64,000 bases of DNA from Actinomyces mediterranea (GCF_900155595.1 NZ_FTPB01000004.1:372001-436000), one strand, 5' to 3'; positions 38,643 to 47,321 are shown, counted from the stretch's first letter. Made by a program: numbers and translations. The notes: generated by a model not told the origin, from the sequence alone.

Positions 38643-40480
38643 GAGCGTGAGGTCCCTTCCTCGTGGTGGTGCGCGAAAGCGGTGAGGAGTTCTTCGTTGA
38701 GCGCCCGGACCGCGTCCGGTTTCATTTTTATTACGCGCCGATCGTAGGTCATCAAGCCGTTCGTCTCTGTTTCGACATCGCTTACCTGCGTGTACGTGGC
38801 CGCTGTGAGCCCGTAGTCGACGAGGCCGATCAACTGTGTGCGGTACAGGTCGGTGAATGCGGCCGCCAATTCGGATTCGGTGGAGTAGAAGGAGTAGCCG
38901 TAGTCCTCCGAGTGGGTGTTGATATGGCCTGTCACCGCCAGGTTGAGGCCGCCGAACTCAGACAGGTAGAAGGGACGCGGATCATGGGCGGGCGGTGGGA
39001 TGAGGGAAAGGACGTAGCGGTGTCGGGAGCGCACATCGGAGCAGCGGACGCCCTGGTCGAACCAGCCGGAGGCGGCATCGACGAGTCGCGTCGGGTCGGT
39101 GCGGCGTGTGAGCTCGTCGACTCGTCGGGCGTCGAACTGGCCCCAGCCTTCGTTGAAGGGGACCCACATGACGATGGACGGGTGGATTTCGAGGTGGTGG
39201 ATGGTATCCACCCAGTGGTTGAGGAATGCAGTGCACTCCGTCTGCCGGGTGCGACCGGTGAGGCGGCGGATGAGGGGCAGGCGGTCGGATGCGGTGAAGT
39301 CCGTCGCCTGGATGAGACCAGATACGCGGATGTTCGCGGGCGGTCTGCCGCCCGACACAGCATCTTGAACGATCACCATTCCGAGCCGGTCGGCAAGGTG
39401 GTAGAACCTGCGCGATGCGATGGTGATGTGGACTCTGACTCCGTTGAAGCCCATCGCCTTCATCGTTGACAGATCGTGGACGAGGGCGGCTTCGCTCGGC
39501 GCGGTAAGGCCGGATTCTGGCCAATAACCCTGGCTGAGCGGCGCATTGACGAAGAATGGGCGACCATTGAGTTCGATGTACCGCCGAGAGCCCCGCTTCG
39601 TCGCCTCCCAGTGCGCAGAATGCTCGGCGATGGCGATGGTGCGCATCCCGAACCAGGATTCGGCCTCGTCCTCGTCGACGCGGACGTGGAGCGGATAGAG
39701 GTGGGGGTCGTCGGGGCTCCACAGTCGAGGCCGGGGGATTGCGATGACGCAGGGCTCGCCCGTCGTGCATTCGTGTGTCAGCGTTCCCCCGTCAGGCAGG
39801 CCGATCATGACCTGTGCCGCCAGCCCAGCTTTTTCGGCGCTCACCATGAGGGTAATGCTCTCCAGGTCCTCGCGGGTGCGCACTCCGATCCGCGTGATGG
39901 CACAGCGGGGGAGGGGCTCCATCCAGACCGACTGCCAGATCCCCGATGTCGCCGTGTACCAGATGGTGGCGGGCGTCAGTGATTGCTTCCCATGGGGCTG
40001 CATCCCAGAGTCAGTCGGATCTGTGACACGCAGGCGGAGCCTCACCGACTGGGCGTGAGTGTTGGGAAGTTCGACGCTGAAGGGGAGGTAGCCGCCCTCG
40101 TGGTGCGCGAGGCGGACGGAGTCAGCCCAAATGTCGCAGGCGTGATCGACGGCCTCGAAGTGGATCTGGATGCGCGAGCCGCGCCACTGCTCGGGAATGA
40201 CGACGTCGGCCTCGTAGTGGAGGGCCTCATGAGGCAGGAGCGGGCGACGGATGCCGGAGGCATCCGTCTCTACGGCGAAGGGCACCAGTATTCGACCGTC
40301 CCAGTGGTCGATGCGGGGCTCGGCGGGATCGTCGGTCGACGCTCCGGTGATGGCGTAGCGCCACCAGCCGTTGAGGCTGAGCCATTGGCTGCGCGCCAGC
40401 ATGGGCCGGGGGTACTCGGGCAGGGGAGCGTCCCCGATTGAGTCGGCCCACGGCGTCGTGAGTGTGAGCGCATCGAACAT
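38639..40480 (-). CDS. Glycoside hydrolase family 2 protein
   Basis: A 613-aa GH2-type protein with the usual order: jelly-roll sugar-binding domain (about 20-180, GWWRYAITG, VPFAVETDASG, ALHYEADVVIP), Ig-like domain (about 190-285) and TIM barrel (about 290-600). The acid/base Glu is in WVPFNEGWGQ and the nucleophile Glu in YLSEFGGLN, so it should be active. It is shorter than typical beta-galactosidases; substrate unknown (galactoside, mannoside or glucuronide). I place the start at ATG 40480, because TATGAT lies 7 nt upstream as in other leaderless genes here; ATG 40492 is the longer alternative. No signal peptide, so cytoplasmic. Confidence 0.87.
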   Translation of the reverse strand: MFDALTLTTPWADSIGDAPLPEYPRPMLARSQWLSLNGWWRYAITGASTDDPAEPRIDHWDGRILVPFAVETDASGIRRPLLPHEALHYEADVVIPEQWRGSRIQIHFEAVDHACDIWADSVRLAHHEGGYLPFSVELPNTHAQSVRLRLRVTDPTDSGMQPHGKQSLTPATIWYTATSGIWQSVWMEPLPRCAITRIGVRTREDLESITLMVSAEKAGLAAQVMIGLPDGGTLTHECTTGEPCVIAIPRPRLWSPDDPHLYPLHVRVDEDEAESWFGMRTIAIAEHSAHWEATKRGSRRYIELNGRPFFVNAPLSQGYWPESGLTAPSEAALVHDLSTMKAMGFNGVRVHITIASRRFYHLADRLGMVIVQDAVSGGRPPANIRVSGLIQATDFTASDRLPLIRRLTGRTRQTECTAFLNHWVDTIHHLEIHPSIVMWVPFNEGWGQFDARRVDELTRRTDPTRLVDAASGWFDQGVRCSDVRSRHRYVLSLIPPPAHDPRPFYLSEFGGLNLAVTGHINTHSEDYGYSFYSTESELAAAFTDLYRTQLIGLVDYGLTAATYTQVSDVETETNGLMTYDRRVIKMKPDAVRALNEELLTAFAHHHEEGTSRS

Positions 40481-40487
40481 GACATCG

Positions 40488-40493
40488 ATCATA
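40488..40493 (-). promoter_or_regulatory. -10 element of the GH2/aminotransferase operon
   Basis: TATGAT on the minus strand, 7 nt before ATG 40480. It overlaps the alternative start ATG 40492, which argues that the shorter form is made. Confidence 0.45.
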
Positions 40494-40540
40494 TGCCGGG
40501 TGAGGTGTGGCGATTCGGCGCTCCTGCGGGTGGAATGCGA

Positions 40541-40571
40541 TTGGCCAGATGGCCCAAGCGTGGGCTATCAT
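40541..40571 (+). promoter_or_regulatory. Candidate tRNA-Pro promoter
   Basis: TTGGCC (40541-40546) and TATCAT (40566-40571) with a 19-nt spacer, about 32 nt before the mature tRNA 5' end. Confidence 0.35.
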
Positions 40572-40602
40572 CAACAGGTCGTCAACGACGGCGAAGTGAA
40601 TA

Positions 40603-40679
<77 letters not shown>

Positions 40680-40682
40680 TGT

Positions 40683-40721
40683 GATATCCCAGAACATTGT
40701 TCCGCAATGTTCTGGGATATC
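40683..40721 (+). terminator. tRNA-Pro terminator
   Basis: A perfect 16-bp stem (left arm GATATCCCAGAACATT at 40683-40698, 7-nt loop, right arm 40706-40721) followed by TTTGT. It is noticeably more AT-rich than the surrounding DNA. Confidence 0.88.
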
Positions 40722-40844
40722 TTTGTATGGTTGGGGTGTTGATGTCCGGGTCATCGTTCCAGTTGTGTGGGTGTCTCACGGGGAGAGTGTGTGCATGTAC
40801 TGTGAGTGAGACAGTAGATGAGGACGGGCGCTCGCGCCGCAGTA

Positions 40845-41354
40845 TCACTCCACGGCCCGCTTCTCCAGGTCGAGGAGGAGGCGCTTCGCGGTGAGGCCGC
40901 CGAGGTAGCCTCCAAGGCCGCCGTCGCTGCGCACGACCCTGTGGCAGGGGGCGAGGAGGGGGAGGGGGTTACGAGCGCATGCGCTGGCGGCCGCACGATG
41001 AGCACGGGGCCGCCCGGCTCTGGCCGCCAGCTCGGAATAGGAAAGGGTCTGTCCGTAGGGGATCATGTCGAGCAGTTGCTCGACCGTCCGATAGAAGCCC
41101 GATGCGAGCGACCAGTCGAGGGGAACATCGAAGCGGCGCCTGTACCCCTGGAAATACTCCTCGAGTTCTTCGACGACGGGCATCAGCGCATGAGTATCCT
41201 CCACCGGGGTGTCGCCGAGCTGCGCGGCAACTCCATCGCGAACAGCCTCCATCCCCTCGGCGTCGAAAGCAACGCGAACGACTCCGATGTCGGTCGCCAT
41301 GAGGACGAGCCGTCCGATCGGCGTTGGCATCTTCGTCCATACGAGCATGAGCAT
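40845..41354 (-). CDS. ogt: Methylated-DNA-protein cysteine methyltransferase
   Basis: A 169-aa O6-alkylguanine-DNA alkyltransferase that removes alkyl groups from guanine by self-methylation. The active-site PCHRVV cysteine, the upstream RNPLPLLA, the HTH region IPYGQTLSYSELAARAGRP and the closing GYLGGLTAKRLLLDLE are all visible. The arginine-finger helix reads AHRAAASACARNP rather than the commoner RAVGxAxxxNP, a mild deviation. It is transcribed alone. Confidence 0.92.
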   Translation of the reverse strand: MLMLVWTKMPTPIGRLVLMATDIGVVRVAFDAEGMEAVRDGVAAQLGDTPVEDTHALMPVVEELEEYFQGYRRRFDVPLDWSLASGFYRTVEQLLDMIPYGQTLSYSELAARAGRPRAHRAAASACARNPLPLLAPCHRVVRSDGGLGGYLGGLTAKRLLLDLEKRAVE

Positions 41355-41500
41355 CCCCTCACCGCTGGCCCTTCCCCATCACAATAACCCGCCCGCGATG
41401 AGGGTGCATCATAGGCGACTTATAGGATCGTCATCGTTCATTGCGCAGTGGCCGCGCGTTCTCGCCGAGCCTATTCGAAACTGCGGGTGCGGCGGTACGT

Positions 41501-41572
41501 CTACCAGCTGATGGAGAGCATCGGCCCGAGGTAGAGGCCGACGGCGAGGATCTGGAACGCATGGTCGCTCAC
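41501..41572 (-). pseudogene. 23-codon remnant of a PutP-like Na+/solute symporter
   Basis: Starting 4 nt after the der stop codon, GTG 41572 has a good ribosome binding site (AAGGAA, 8-9 nt upstream). It opens a frame MSDHAFQILAVGLYLGPML... that matches the first membrane segment of sodium:solute symporters such as PutP. It stops after 23 codons. Beyond the TAG the same frame continues TYRRTRSFE, again like the family, before a second stop and then unrelated sequence. I read it as the 5' stump of a symporter gene deleted downstream. A 23-aa membrane peptide is the alternative. Confidence 0.5.
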
Positions 41573-41576
41573 TGAT

Positions 41577-43052
41577 CTATTTCCTTCTTCGTTCGCGGAC
41601 TCGGACGGAGAGCTGGATCGGTGTGCCTTCGAAGCCGAACTCCTCACGGAGGCGTCGTTCAATGAAGCGCCTGTATCCGGGGTCGAGGAATCCGGTGGTG
41701 AAGAGGACGAACCTGGGCGGCTTGGCCGATGCCTGTGTGCCGAAGAGGATCCTCGGCTGTTTGCCGCCGCGAAGCGGATGCGGGTGGGCGGCGACCAGTT
41801 GGCCGAGGAAGGCGTTGAGGCGCCCCGTGGGGATGCGGGTCTCCCATCCTGCCAGAGCGGTGTCGAGTGCACGGGTGATGCGGTTCGTGTGCCACGTCGT
41901 CTTCGCTGACAGATTAATACGCGGAGCCCATTGGATTTGAACGAGTTCACGTTCGAGCTCGCTCTTGAGCGCCGCTTGGCGCTCCTCGTCGATCAGATCC
42001 CACTTGTTGTTGACGATGACGAGGGCGCGTCCCGAGTCGACCGCCTGTTGGACCACTCGAACATCCTGCTCCGTCAGGGGCTGTGAACCGTCGAAGAGGA
42101 CGAGGGCGACCTCCGCCTTGTCAAGGGCGGCCCGCGTACGGATCGACGCGTAGTAGTCTGCGCCCGTCGTGCGGTGCATCTTACGGCGGATTCCTGCGGT
42201 ATCGACGAACCACCACTGGCGCCCGTCGAGTTCGATGAGTTCGTCAACCGGGTCGCGGGTCGTTCCCGCGAGTTCGTTGACGACGACACGCTCAGCCCCG
42301 GCGAGGGCGTTGAGCAGTGAGGACTTTCCGACATTGGGGCGGCCAATGAGAGCGACCCTGCGCGGCTTTCCCGCGGGCAGTGCGGATGCGACAGCGGATT
42401 CATCCGGCAAAACCTCGATGATCGCGTCGAGAAGATCCCCGGTACCGCGCCCGTGCAGCGCTGAAATCGGGTAGGGCTCGCCCATACCGAGACTCCACAA
42501 GTAGGAGGCGTCTGACTCTTGCATCGGAGAATCGACTTTATTCGCGGCGAGAATCACCGGCTTGCCCTTAGAACGGAGCATGTGAACGATCCGCTCGTCC
42601 GAGGAGGTGACGCCCACGGTCACATCGAGGACGAGGACGACGACATCGGCGAAATCGACGGCGATCTCAGCCTGTTCGGCCACCGAATGATCGAGGCCCT
42701 TGACGTCGACCTCCCAACCGCCGGTGTCGACGACGGTGAAGTCGCGGCCCGCCCATTCTGCGGGGTAGGACACCCGATCGCGGGTGACGCCCGGCGTGTC
42801 TTGGACGACCGCTTCGCGACTGCCGATGATGCGGTTGACGAGCGTGGATTTGCCGACATTGGGGCGCCCGAGGATCGCGACGACCGGAAGTCCCGCGTCG
42901 ATCTCCTCATCCTCGAAAAGGTCAGTCTTGCCGGAGAGGATCGCAAGATCCTCCTCGTCGAGTTCGAACTGATCGAGGCTCGCCCGCATGGAGCGGGCGC
43001 GGGCGTCGACGTCTGCCGACGCGGGGACGGGCATCATCTCGTCGTCATTCAC
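41577..43052 (-). CDS. der: Ribosome-associated GTPase Der
   Basis: Der/EngA (491 aa), a double-G-domain GTPase needed for 50S subunit assembly. Two complete G domains: first [20 protein letters not shown] and NKVD; second [22 protein letters not shown] and NNKWD, followed by the KH-like C-terminal domain. An acidic N-terminal extension of about 55 residues precedes the first domain, as in other actinobacteria. The start is GTG 43052, with TAGAAT 6 nt upstream (leaderless). It is separated from cmk and inverted relative to the usual order. Confidence 0.96.
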   Translation of the reverse strand: MNDDEMMPVPASADVDARARSMRASLDQFELDEEDLAILSGKTDLFEDEEIDAGLPVVAILGRPNVGKSTLVNRIIGSREAVVQDTPGVTRDRVSYPAEWAGRDFTVVDTGGWEVDVKGLDHSVAEQAEIAVDFADVVVLVLDVTVGVTSSDERIVHMLRSKGKPVILAANKVDSPMQESDASYLWSLGMGEPYPISALHGRGTGDLLDAIIEVLPDESAVASALPAGKPRRVALIGRPNVGKSSLLNALAGAERVVVNELAGTTRDPVDELIELDGRQWWFVDTAGIRRKMHRTTGADYYASIRTRAALDKAEVALVLFDGSQPLTEQDVRVVQQAVDSGRALVIVNNKWDLIDEERQAALKSELERELVQIQWAPRINLSAKTTWHTNRITRALDTALAGWETRIPTGRLNAFLGQLVAAHPHPLRGGKQPRILFGTQASAKPPRFVLFTTGFLDPGYRRFIERRLREEFGFEGTPIQLSVRVRERRRK

Positions 43053-43058
43053 CCCGCC

Positions 43059-43064
43059 ATTCTA
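43059..43064 (-). promoter_or_regulatory. -10 element of leaderless der transcript
   Basis: TAGAAT on the minus strand, 6 nt before GTG 43052. Confidence 0.55.
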
Positions 43065-43112
43065 CGCGGGACGGCGCCCCACTCATCTCCAGGAAGTCGT
43101 CCACGGCGGACT

Positions 43113-44696
43113 TCACACGTGCGAGCGCAGATCGTAGGCGAGGACCTCCCGGGCGACGGGCACATCGTTGTACTCGTGCTTGATGCCGTCGATGTCCTGA
43201 TACCACTCGGCTCCCTTGCCTGTAATAATAACGGTGTCGCCCGGCTGGGCGGCAAGGATCGCCTTGCGAACGGCGTCGCGCCGGCAGGTCGTCACCTCGG
43301 TGACATCCTCCATCCGGGGGCGCACCGACGCGATGCCGCGCAGGAGGCAGTCGCGGATCGACTGGGGGTCCTCAGTCCGGGGATTCTCGTCGGTGACCCA
43401 CAGGACGTCTGCCTCGCGGGCGGCGATCGCAGCAAGCTCCTCCCTCTTCGAGGCGTCCCTATCCCCGTCGGTGCCGAAAACGATGACTAGCCTGCCAGGA
43501 GTGAGGACACGGGTGGAGCGCAGCGTCCACTCGAGGGCCTCCGGAGTGTGCGCATAGTCGACGATGACGAGCGGCTGATTACCGGGCTCGGGGTTGATCT
43601 TCTCCATACGCGCGGGTACCTGATCGGCGCGCCTCACCGCCGCGATGACGTCGTCGACGTCGTATCCGAGTTGGACAGCACACACGATCGCGACAGCGGT
43701 ATTTTGAACATTCACCTCGCCCAAGATCGGCATCTCCACACGATGCCCCTGCCTATCGGGATCGACGAGGGTGAAGACGAGCCGACCGATATGCAGATCG
43801 GGATGAGTGTCGCGCACCGTCCACTGTGCAGGAGCATCGGTGAGAGCGGAAACCGTCGTGACCGGGACCCCAGCCTCGCGCGACAGCCTCACACCCCATT
43901 CGTCGTCGACGCAGACGACGCCGCGCTTAGCGTGCTCAGGACTGAAGAGCTGCTTCTTCGCCTCGAAGTAGTGCTCCATATCGCCGTAGTAGTCGAGGTG
44001 GTCGTGCTGAAGGTTCGTGAATCCAACGACGTCGAATATGACGCCGTCGACGCGCCCGAAGCTCAGGGCGTGAGATGAGGTCTCCACGACTGCGGCGCCC
44101 AATCCCTTCTGTCTTGTCTGGGCGAGGAAGCGGTGGACGACGGGCGCCTCAGCGGTCGTCTGGTCGGATCGGTAGCGAAGGTCTGCGACGCGGGTCTCCA
44201 CGGTTCCGCAGATCGATGGGTCGGGGAATGCGACTGCGAGGGCGGCGCGCATGAGGAATGACGTCGTCGTCTTCCCATTCGTCCCCGTGATCGCCATGGT
44301 GACGAGCCCCGACTCATCCGTGCGGTAGACGGTGCGAGCAATGGTGGCGGCATCCGAACGCGGGTCTTGGACCTCGATCATGGGGACGGCAATGCCCTCG
44401 CCCCTCGCATGAGCGATACCCGCTGCGTCGGTGACGAGGACGCTCGCCCCCGCATCGATGGCGGCGCCCGCGAAGTCCACACCGTGGCGGGTCAATCCGG
44501 GAATGGCGACGAAGATCCAGTTCGCGTCGCAGTCCGTCGACGCGACGGTGACTCCCGAGACCCTCACATCTGATAGTTCGGCGAGGGGCACTGGTGTCCC
44601 ATCCTTGCGATAGCAGGCGAGAACGTTGACGCCCCCAAGGGCATCGGGCAGTGCGATGGGCGCGATCGCGGGGCGAAGATCAGTCACTGAGGTCAT
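43113..44696 (-). CDS. murE: UDP-MurNAc-tripeptide synthetase
   Basis: MurE (527 aa) adds the third amino acid to UDP-MurNAc-L-Ala-D-Glu in peptidoglycan synthesis. Three Mur-ligase domains are visible, with the ATP loop ITGTNGKTTTSFLM, the TTAEAP substrate loop, ETSSHALSFGRVDG, FTNLQHDHLDYYG, and VDYAHTPEALEW. The residues that choose the third amino acid read DENPRTEDP, i.e. ENPR where DAP-adding enzymes have DNPR, so the diamine cannot be assigned with certainty (DAP, lysine or ornithine). ATG 44696 is fixed by TAGACT-N7 upstream; the longer frame from 44741 is not used. It lies outside the dcw cluster. Confidence 0.92.
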   Translation of the reverse strand: MTSVTDLRPAIAPIALPDALGGVNVLACYRKDGTPVPLAELSDVRVSGVTVASTDCDANWIFVAIPGLTRHGVDFAGAAIDAGASVLVTDAAGIAHARGEGIAVPMIEVQDPRSDAATIARTVYRTDESGLVTMAITGTNGKTTTSFLMRAALAVAFPDPSICGTVETRVADLRYRSDQTTAEAPVVHRFLAQTRQKGLGAAVVETSSHALSFGRVDGVIFDVVGFTNLQHDHLDYYGDMEHYFEAKKQLFSPEHAKRGVVCVDDEWGVRLSREAGVPVTTVSALTDAPAQWTVRDTHPDLHIGRLVFTLVDPDRQGHRVEMPILGEVNVQNTAVAIVCAVQLGYDVDDVIAAVRRADQVPARMEKINPEPGNQPLVIVDYAHTPEALEWTLRSTRVLTPGRLVIVFGTDGDRDASKREELAAIAAREADVLWVTDENPRTEDPQSIRDCLLRGIASVRPRMEDVTEVTTCRRDAVRKAILAAQPGDTVIITGKGAEWYQDIDGIKHEYNDVPVAREVLAYDLRSHV

Positions 44697-44703
44697 GGCG
44701 TCG

Positions 44704-44709
44704 AGTCTA
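44704..44709 (-). promoter_or_regulatory. -10 element of leaderless murE transcript
   Basis: TAGACT on the minus strand, 7 nt before ATG 44696. Confidence 0.55.
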
Positions 44710-44767
44710 GTCGCTCGGCATCGTCGACTTGCTGCGCACAACGGGATCTATGAGCAGATGTGGACCG

Positions 44768-44773
44768 TAGACT
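44768..44773 (+). promoter_or_regulatory. -10 element of the DUF881 cluster
   Basis: TAGACT, 6 nt before GTG 44780, the start of a small upstream ORF. It points away from the murE promoter. Confidence 0.5.
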
Positions 44774-44779
44774 GCCGAT

Positions 44780-44884
44780 GTGGATACTCTCGCCCCTGAC
44801 TCATCCTCCTGCGGTGCTCGCGCCCTGCAGTCGGGTGACGTCCCGAGGCGGGTGCGCTCGGCACTGCGGCGGGAGGGCCTATGA
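44780..44884 (+). CDS. 34-codon leaderless upstream ORF, coupled to DUF881 gene
   Basis: GTG 44780 lies exactly 6 nt after a TAGACT -10 element and opens a frame of 34 codons beginning MDTLAPDSSS and ending RRVRSALRREGL. Its TGA stop overlaps the ATG of the following DUF881 gene (ATGA, 44881-44884), the geometry of translational coupling. The C-terminal half is Arg-rich; there is no membrane segment. I do not recognise the sequence. It may be a regulatory upstream ORF or a small protein, and is too short for normal gene callers. Confidence 0.5.
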   Translation: MDTLAPDSSSCGARALQSGDVPRRVRSALRREGL

Positions 44885-45717
44885 CGACGACGCCCGCACC
44901 CGATACCGACGACAAAGCACCACGCGATCCCGCTGCGTCGATGTCGCTGCTCACGCAGATCCTCTTCAACCCCCTTGATGCGGGCTACTCGTACTATTCG
45001 AAAGAGGACGACGCCCACCAGCCGTGGTGGCGGCGCCTCATCGTCTTCGTCATCGCCGTCGGCTTCGGGCTCGCCTCATTCGCAGCCGTTTCCTCGCTGA
45101 GGACGCCGGCCTCCGCGTCGATCACTGCGGAACTCCTCGAACAGGTCCAATCCCGACAAACAGTCGTCAACGCCCTCGACGCGGATATTCAGTCGCTCTC
45201 CGCCTACCTCACGTCGAGGGCGGAGTCGGGACAATCCAGTGCCCGCTTGTCGCCAGAGATCGCCCTCGTCAATTCCCTCACCCCCGTCACCGGTTCGGGA
45301 CTGACCGTCACCCTCTCTGACTCCGACAATGCGAGGGCGCTGTCCCGGAGCGGCGGGGGAGTGGTGCGCGACCTCGACCTCAATGTCGTCGTCAATGCAC
45401 TGTGGTCGGCTGGCGCGGAAGCGATCACGATCAATGGGATCCGCGTCGGCCCGTCGACGTTCATCCGCACCGCCGGATCGGTAATCCTCGTCAATATCAC
45501 CCCCGTTCAGTCGCCCTACACGGTGTCAGCGATCGGCGATGCCAACGAATTGTCCGTCGCCCTCGTCCGCGGGGCGACCGGGGACTATCTGTCAAGTGCG
45601 AAGTCCCTCAATGGGATTTCCATATCGACGGCAGCACAGCGAGATATTGACATGCCGGGATTGGACTTGAGAACAACTCGTAGCATCGAGATACTCGACG
45701 TGAACGAAGGAGAATGA
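44881..45717 (+). CDS. DUF881 family membrane protein (first copy)
   Basis: A 278-aa DUF881 protein. A cytoplasmic N-terminus of about 50 residues precedes one membrane segment (about 52-72, LIVFVIAVGFGLASFAAVSSL), then a coiled-coil-like stretch and the extracytoplasmic DUF881 domain with the family's GSGLTVTLSDSDN, ALWSAGAEAITINGIRV and VILVNITPVQSPYTVSAIG. Function unknown; the family occurs in Gram-positive bacteria near division and envelope genes. It starts inside the stop of the upstream ORF and is followed by DUF1290 and a second DUF881 gene, the same trio as mycobacterial Rv1823-Rv1825. Confidence 0.88.
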   Translation: MTTTPAPDTDDKAPRDPAASMSLLTQILFNPLDAGYSYYSKEDDAHQPWWRRLIVFVIAVGFGLASFAAVSSLRTPASASITAELLEQVQSRQTVVNALDADIQSLSAYLTSRAESGQSSARLSPEIALVNSLTPVTGSGLTVTLSDSDNARALSRSGGGVVRDLDLNVVVNALWSAGAEAITINGIRVGPSTFIRTAGSVILVNITPVQSPYTVSAIGDANELSVALVRGATGDYLSSAKSLNGISISTAAQRDIDMPGLDLRTTRSIEILDVNEGE

Positions 45718-45718
45718 C

Positions 45719-46051
45719 GTGCTCGCCATTATCGGACTCGCCATCGGGATCATTCTCGGGATCTTCTTCGACCCGACTGTCCCCCCGGCGCTACAACCAT
45801 TTCTGCCGGTCGCCGTCGTCGCGGGACTCGACGCTCTTTTCGGCGCCGCGCGCGCCTGGTTGGAGGGCTCGTTCAGGGACCGCGTGTTCATAATGTCCTT
45901 CTTTTGGAATGTCGTCGTCGCCTGTCTCCTCGTGTTCCTCGGATCTCAGTTGGGGGTCGGCTCCGCTATGACGACCGCCGTCGTCGTCGTCCTTGGAATC
46001 CGCATCTTCTCGAATACGGCGTCGATCCGCCGCAATATCTTCAAGGCCTGA
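45719..46051 (+). CDS. Small basic family protein (DUF1290)
   Basis: A 110-aa membrane protein with three hydrophobic segments. IIGLAIGIILGIFFDPTVP at the start and LPVAVVAGLDALFGAARAWLE, then FWNVVVACLLVFLGSQLGVG and VVVLGIRIFSNTASIRRNIF, are typical for the DUF1290/Sbp family. GTG 45719 has AAGGAGAA upstream. The gene is always found between DUF881 genes in actinobacteria; a structural role with them in the envelope is inferred. Confidence 0.92.
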   Translation: MLAIIGLAIGIILGIFFDPTVPPALQPFLPVAVVAGLDALFGAARAWLEGSFRDRVFIMSFFWNVVVACLLVFLGSQLGVGSAMTTAVVVVLGIRIFSNTASIRRNIFKA

Positions 46052-46052
46052 T

Positions 46053-46802
46053 ATGGGTAGGCACTCCTCGTCGCGCAAGCTTTCCCATCTGCCGACCGAC
46101 CTGTGGTCTCGCGCGAAGTTGGCGATTTTCGCGGTCCCCCGCGGCATGCACCTGCTCCTGCTCATCATCTGTCTCGCGTTGGGATTCGCCCTCGCCACGC
46201 AGGTCCGCTCCCAGCGCTCCGACCCGCTCGACTCGCTGTCGCAACAAGACCTCGTCGTGCTTTTGAGCGAATTGGATTCGCAGGAGAATGCGCTGCGCCA
46301 AGAGCGCGCCGCCCTGCAGAACCAGGTGAGCGCCCTTAAATCCGCTGAGACGGAACAGGAGGCGGCTGCCGAAGCTGCGCGCAAAGCCGATGAGCAGGCT
46401 CAGATCAATGCGGGAACCGTCGCCGTTCATGGGCCGGGGATCCTCATGCGTGTCACTGATCCCAATGGGGGGCTCAATGCGACTGAGTTCGTCATGACGC
46501 TCGGCGAGTTGCGCAATGCTGGTGCCGAGTCGATCGATCTCAATGGGAATCGCCTGTCGACGCGCTCTGCCTTCGTTTCCACCCCCGAGGGCATCAGTGT
46601 CGATGGTTCGCCGATCGCGTCACCCTATGAGTGGCGAGTCATCGGGGCGCCGCAGACCATCGCCTCCGCTCTCGAGATACAGGCGGGCTCCGCGGCGCAG
46701 ATGCGGGCCAGGGGTGCGGAGGTCACGATCAGTGAGAGGGACGACATCGTCATTCGGTCGTTGGCGATGCCGCTGATGCCGCAGTACGCGAGCGTTGAAT
46801 GA
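46053..46802 (+). CDS. DUF881 family membrane protein (second copy)
   Basis: A 249-aa DUF881 protein with one membrane anchor (about residues 32-50, MHLLLLIICLALGFALATQ), a coiled coil of about 50 residues (LSQQDLVVLLSELDSQENAL through AEAARKADEQ) and the DUF881 domain (GPGILMRVTDPNGG, LGELRNAGAESIDLNGNRLS, PYEWRVIGAPQTIASAL). ATG 46053 lies one base after the DUF1290 stop. The coiled coil suggests pairing with itself or with the first DUF881 protein. Confidence 0.9.
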   Translation: MGRHSSSRKLSHLPTDLWSRAKLAIFAVPRGMHLLLLIICLALGFALATQVRSQRSDPLDSLSQQDLVVLLSELDSQENALRQERAALQNQVSALKSAETEQEAAAEAARKADEQAQINAGTVAVHGPGILMRVTDPNGGLNATEFVMTLGELRNAGAESIDLNGNRLSTRSAFVSTPEGISVDGSPIASPYEWRVIGAPQTIASALEIQAGSAAQMRARGAEVTISERDDIVIRSLAMPLMPQYASVE

Positions 46803-46889
46803 GCATTTGTGTTCTCGAGTGCCCTTGACGGACCTCCACCGTTTACACTTGGCCTAGACATTCGCTGCACGTGAGACGAGGGGATACGT

Positions 46890-47321
46890 ATGGAATCATC
46901 GAATGATTTCGATCCGACGACAACATCGGTGTTCGGCATGACCGCATCCGATGAGGCCTTCGAAGCCCCGGCGATGCTGTCTGCGCGTGATCGCGACGCA
47001 GTCGACGCCCTTCCCGCGGGTTCGGCGCTTCTCATCGTTCAGCGCGGCCCCAATACGGGTGCGCGTTTCCTTCTCGACCCCGAGGTCACCAATGCTGGCC
47101 GTTCGCCCAAATCGGATATTTTCCTCGACGATGTGACGGTGTCTCGCAAGCACTGCCAGTTCATCGCCCAGGATGGCGGGCATATCGTGCGTGACTCGGG
47201 TTCCCTCAATGGAACGTATGTGAATCGCGAGAGGGTCGATCAGGTTCGGTTGCAGGCGGGCGATGAGGTCCAAATCGGGAAGTATCGTCTGACATACCAA
47301 CCTTCACCGCATACGGCATGA
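46890..47321 (+). CDS. garA: GarA/OdhI-like FHA domain protein
   Basis: A 143-aa protein with a C-terminal FHA domain (about 48-138: GRSPKSDIFLDDVTVSRKHCQF, DSGSLNGTYVNRERVD) and a short N-terminal tail containing PTTTSVF at residues 9-15. This matches the phosphorylated TTSVF motif of mycobacterial GarA and corynebacterial OdhI, which inhibit 2-oxoglutarate dehydrogenase and adjust glutamate metabolism until phosphorylated by PknB/PknG. ATG 46890 has GAGGGG upstream. Whether the same targets exist in this organism is not shown here. Its stop overlaps the next merR gene (ATGA). Confidence 0.9.
   Translation: MESSNDFDPTTTSVFGMTASDEAFEAPAMLSARDRDAVDALPAGSALLIVQRGPNTGARFLLDPEVTNAGRSPKSDIFLDDVTVSRKHCQFIAQDGGHIVRDSGSLNGTYVNRERVDQVRLQAGDEVQIGKYRLTYQPSPHTA

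Noticed and set aside
46821-46850. TTGACG...TACACT promoter before garA
   Set aside because: The spacer is only about 13 nt, too short for a normal promoter; the gene has a good ribosome binding site and may be read from upstream.
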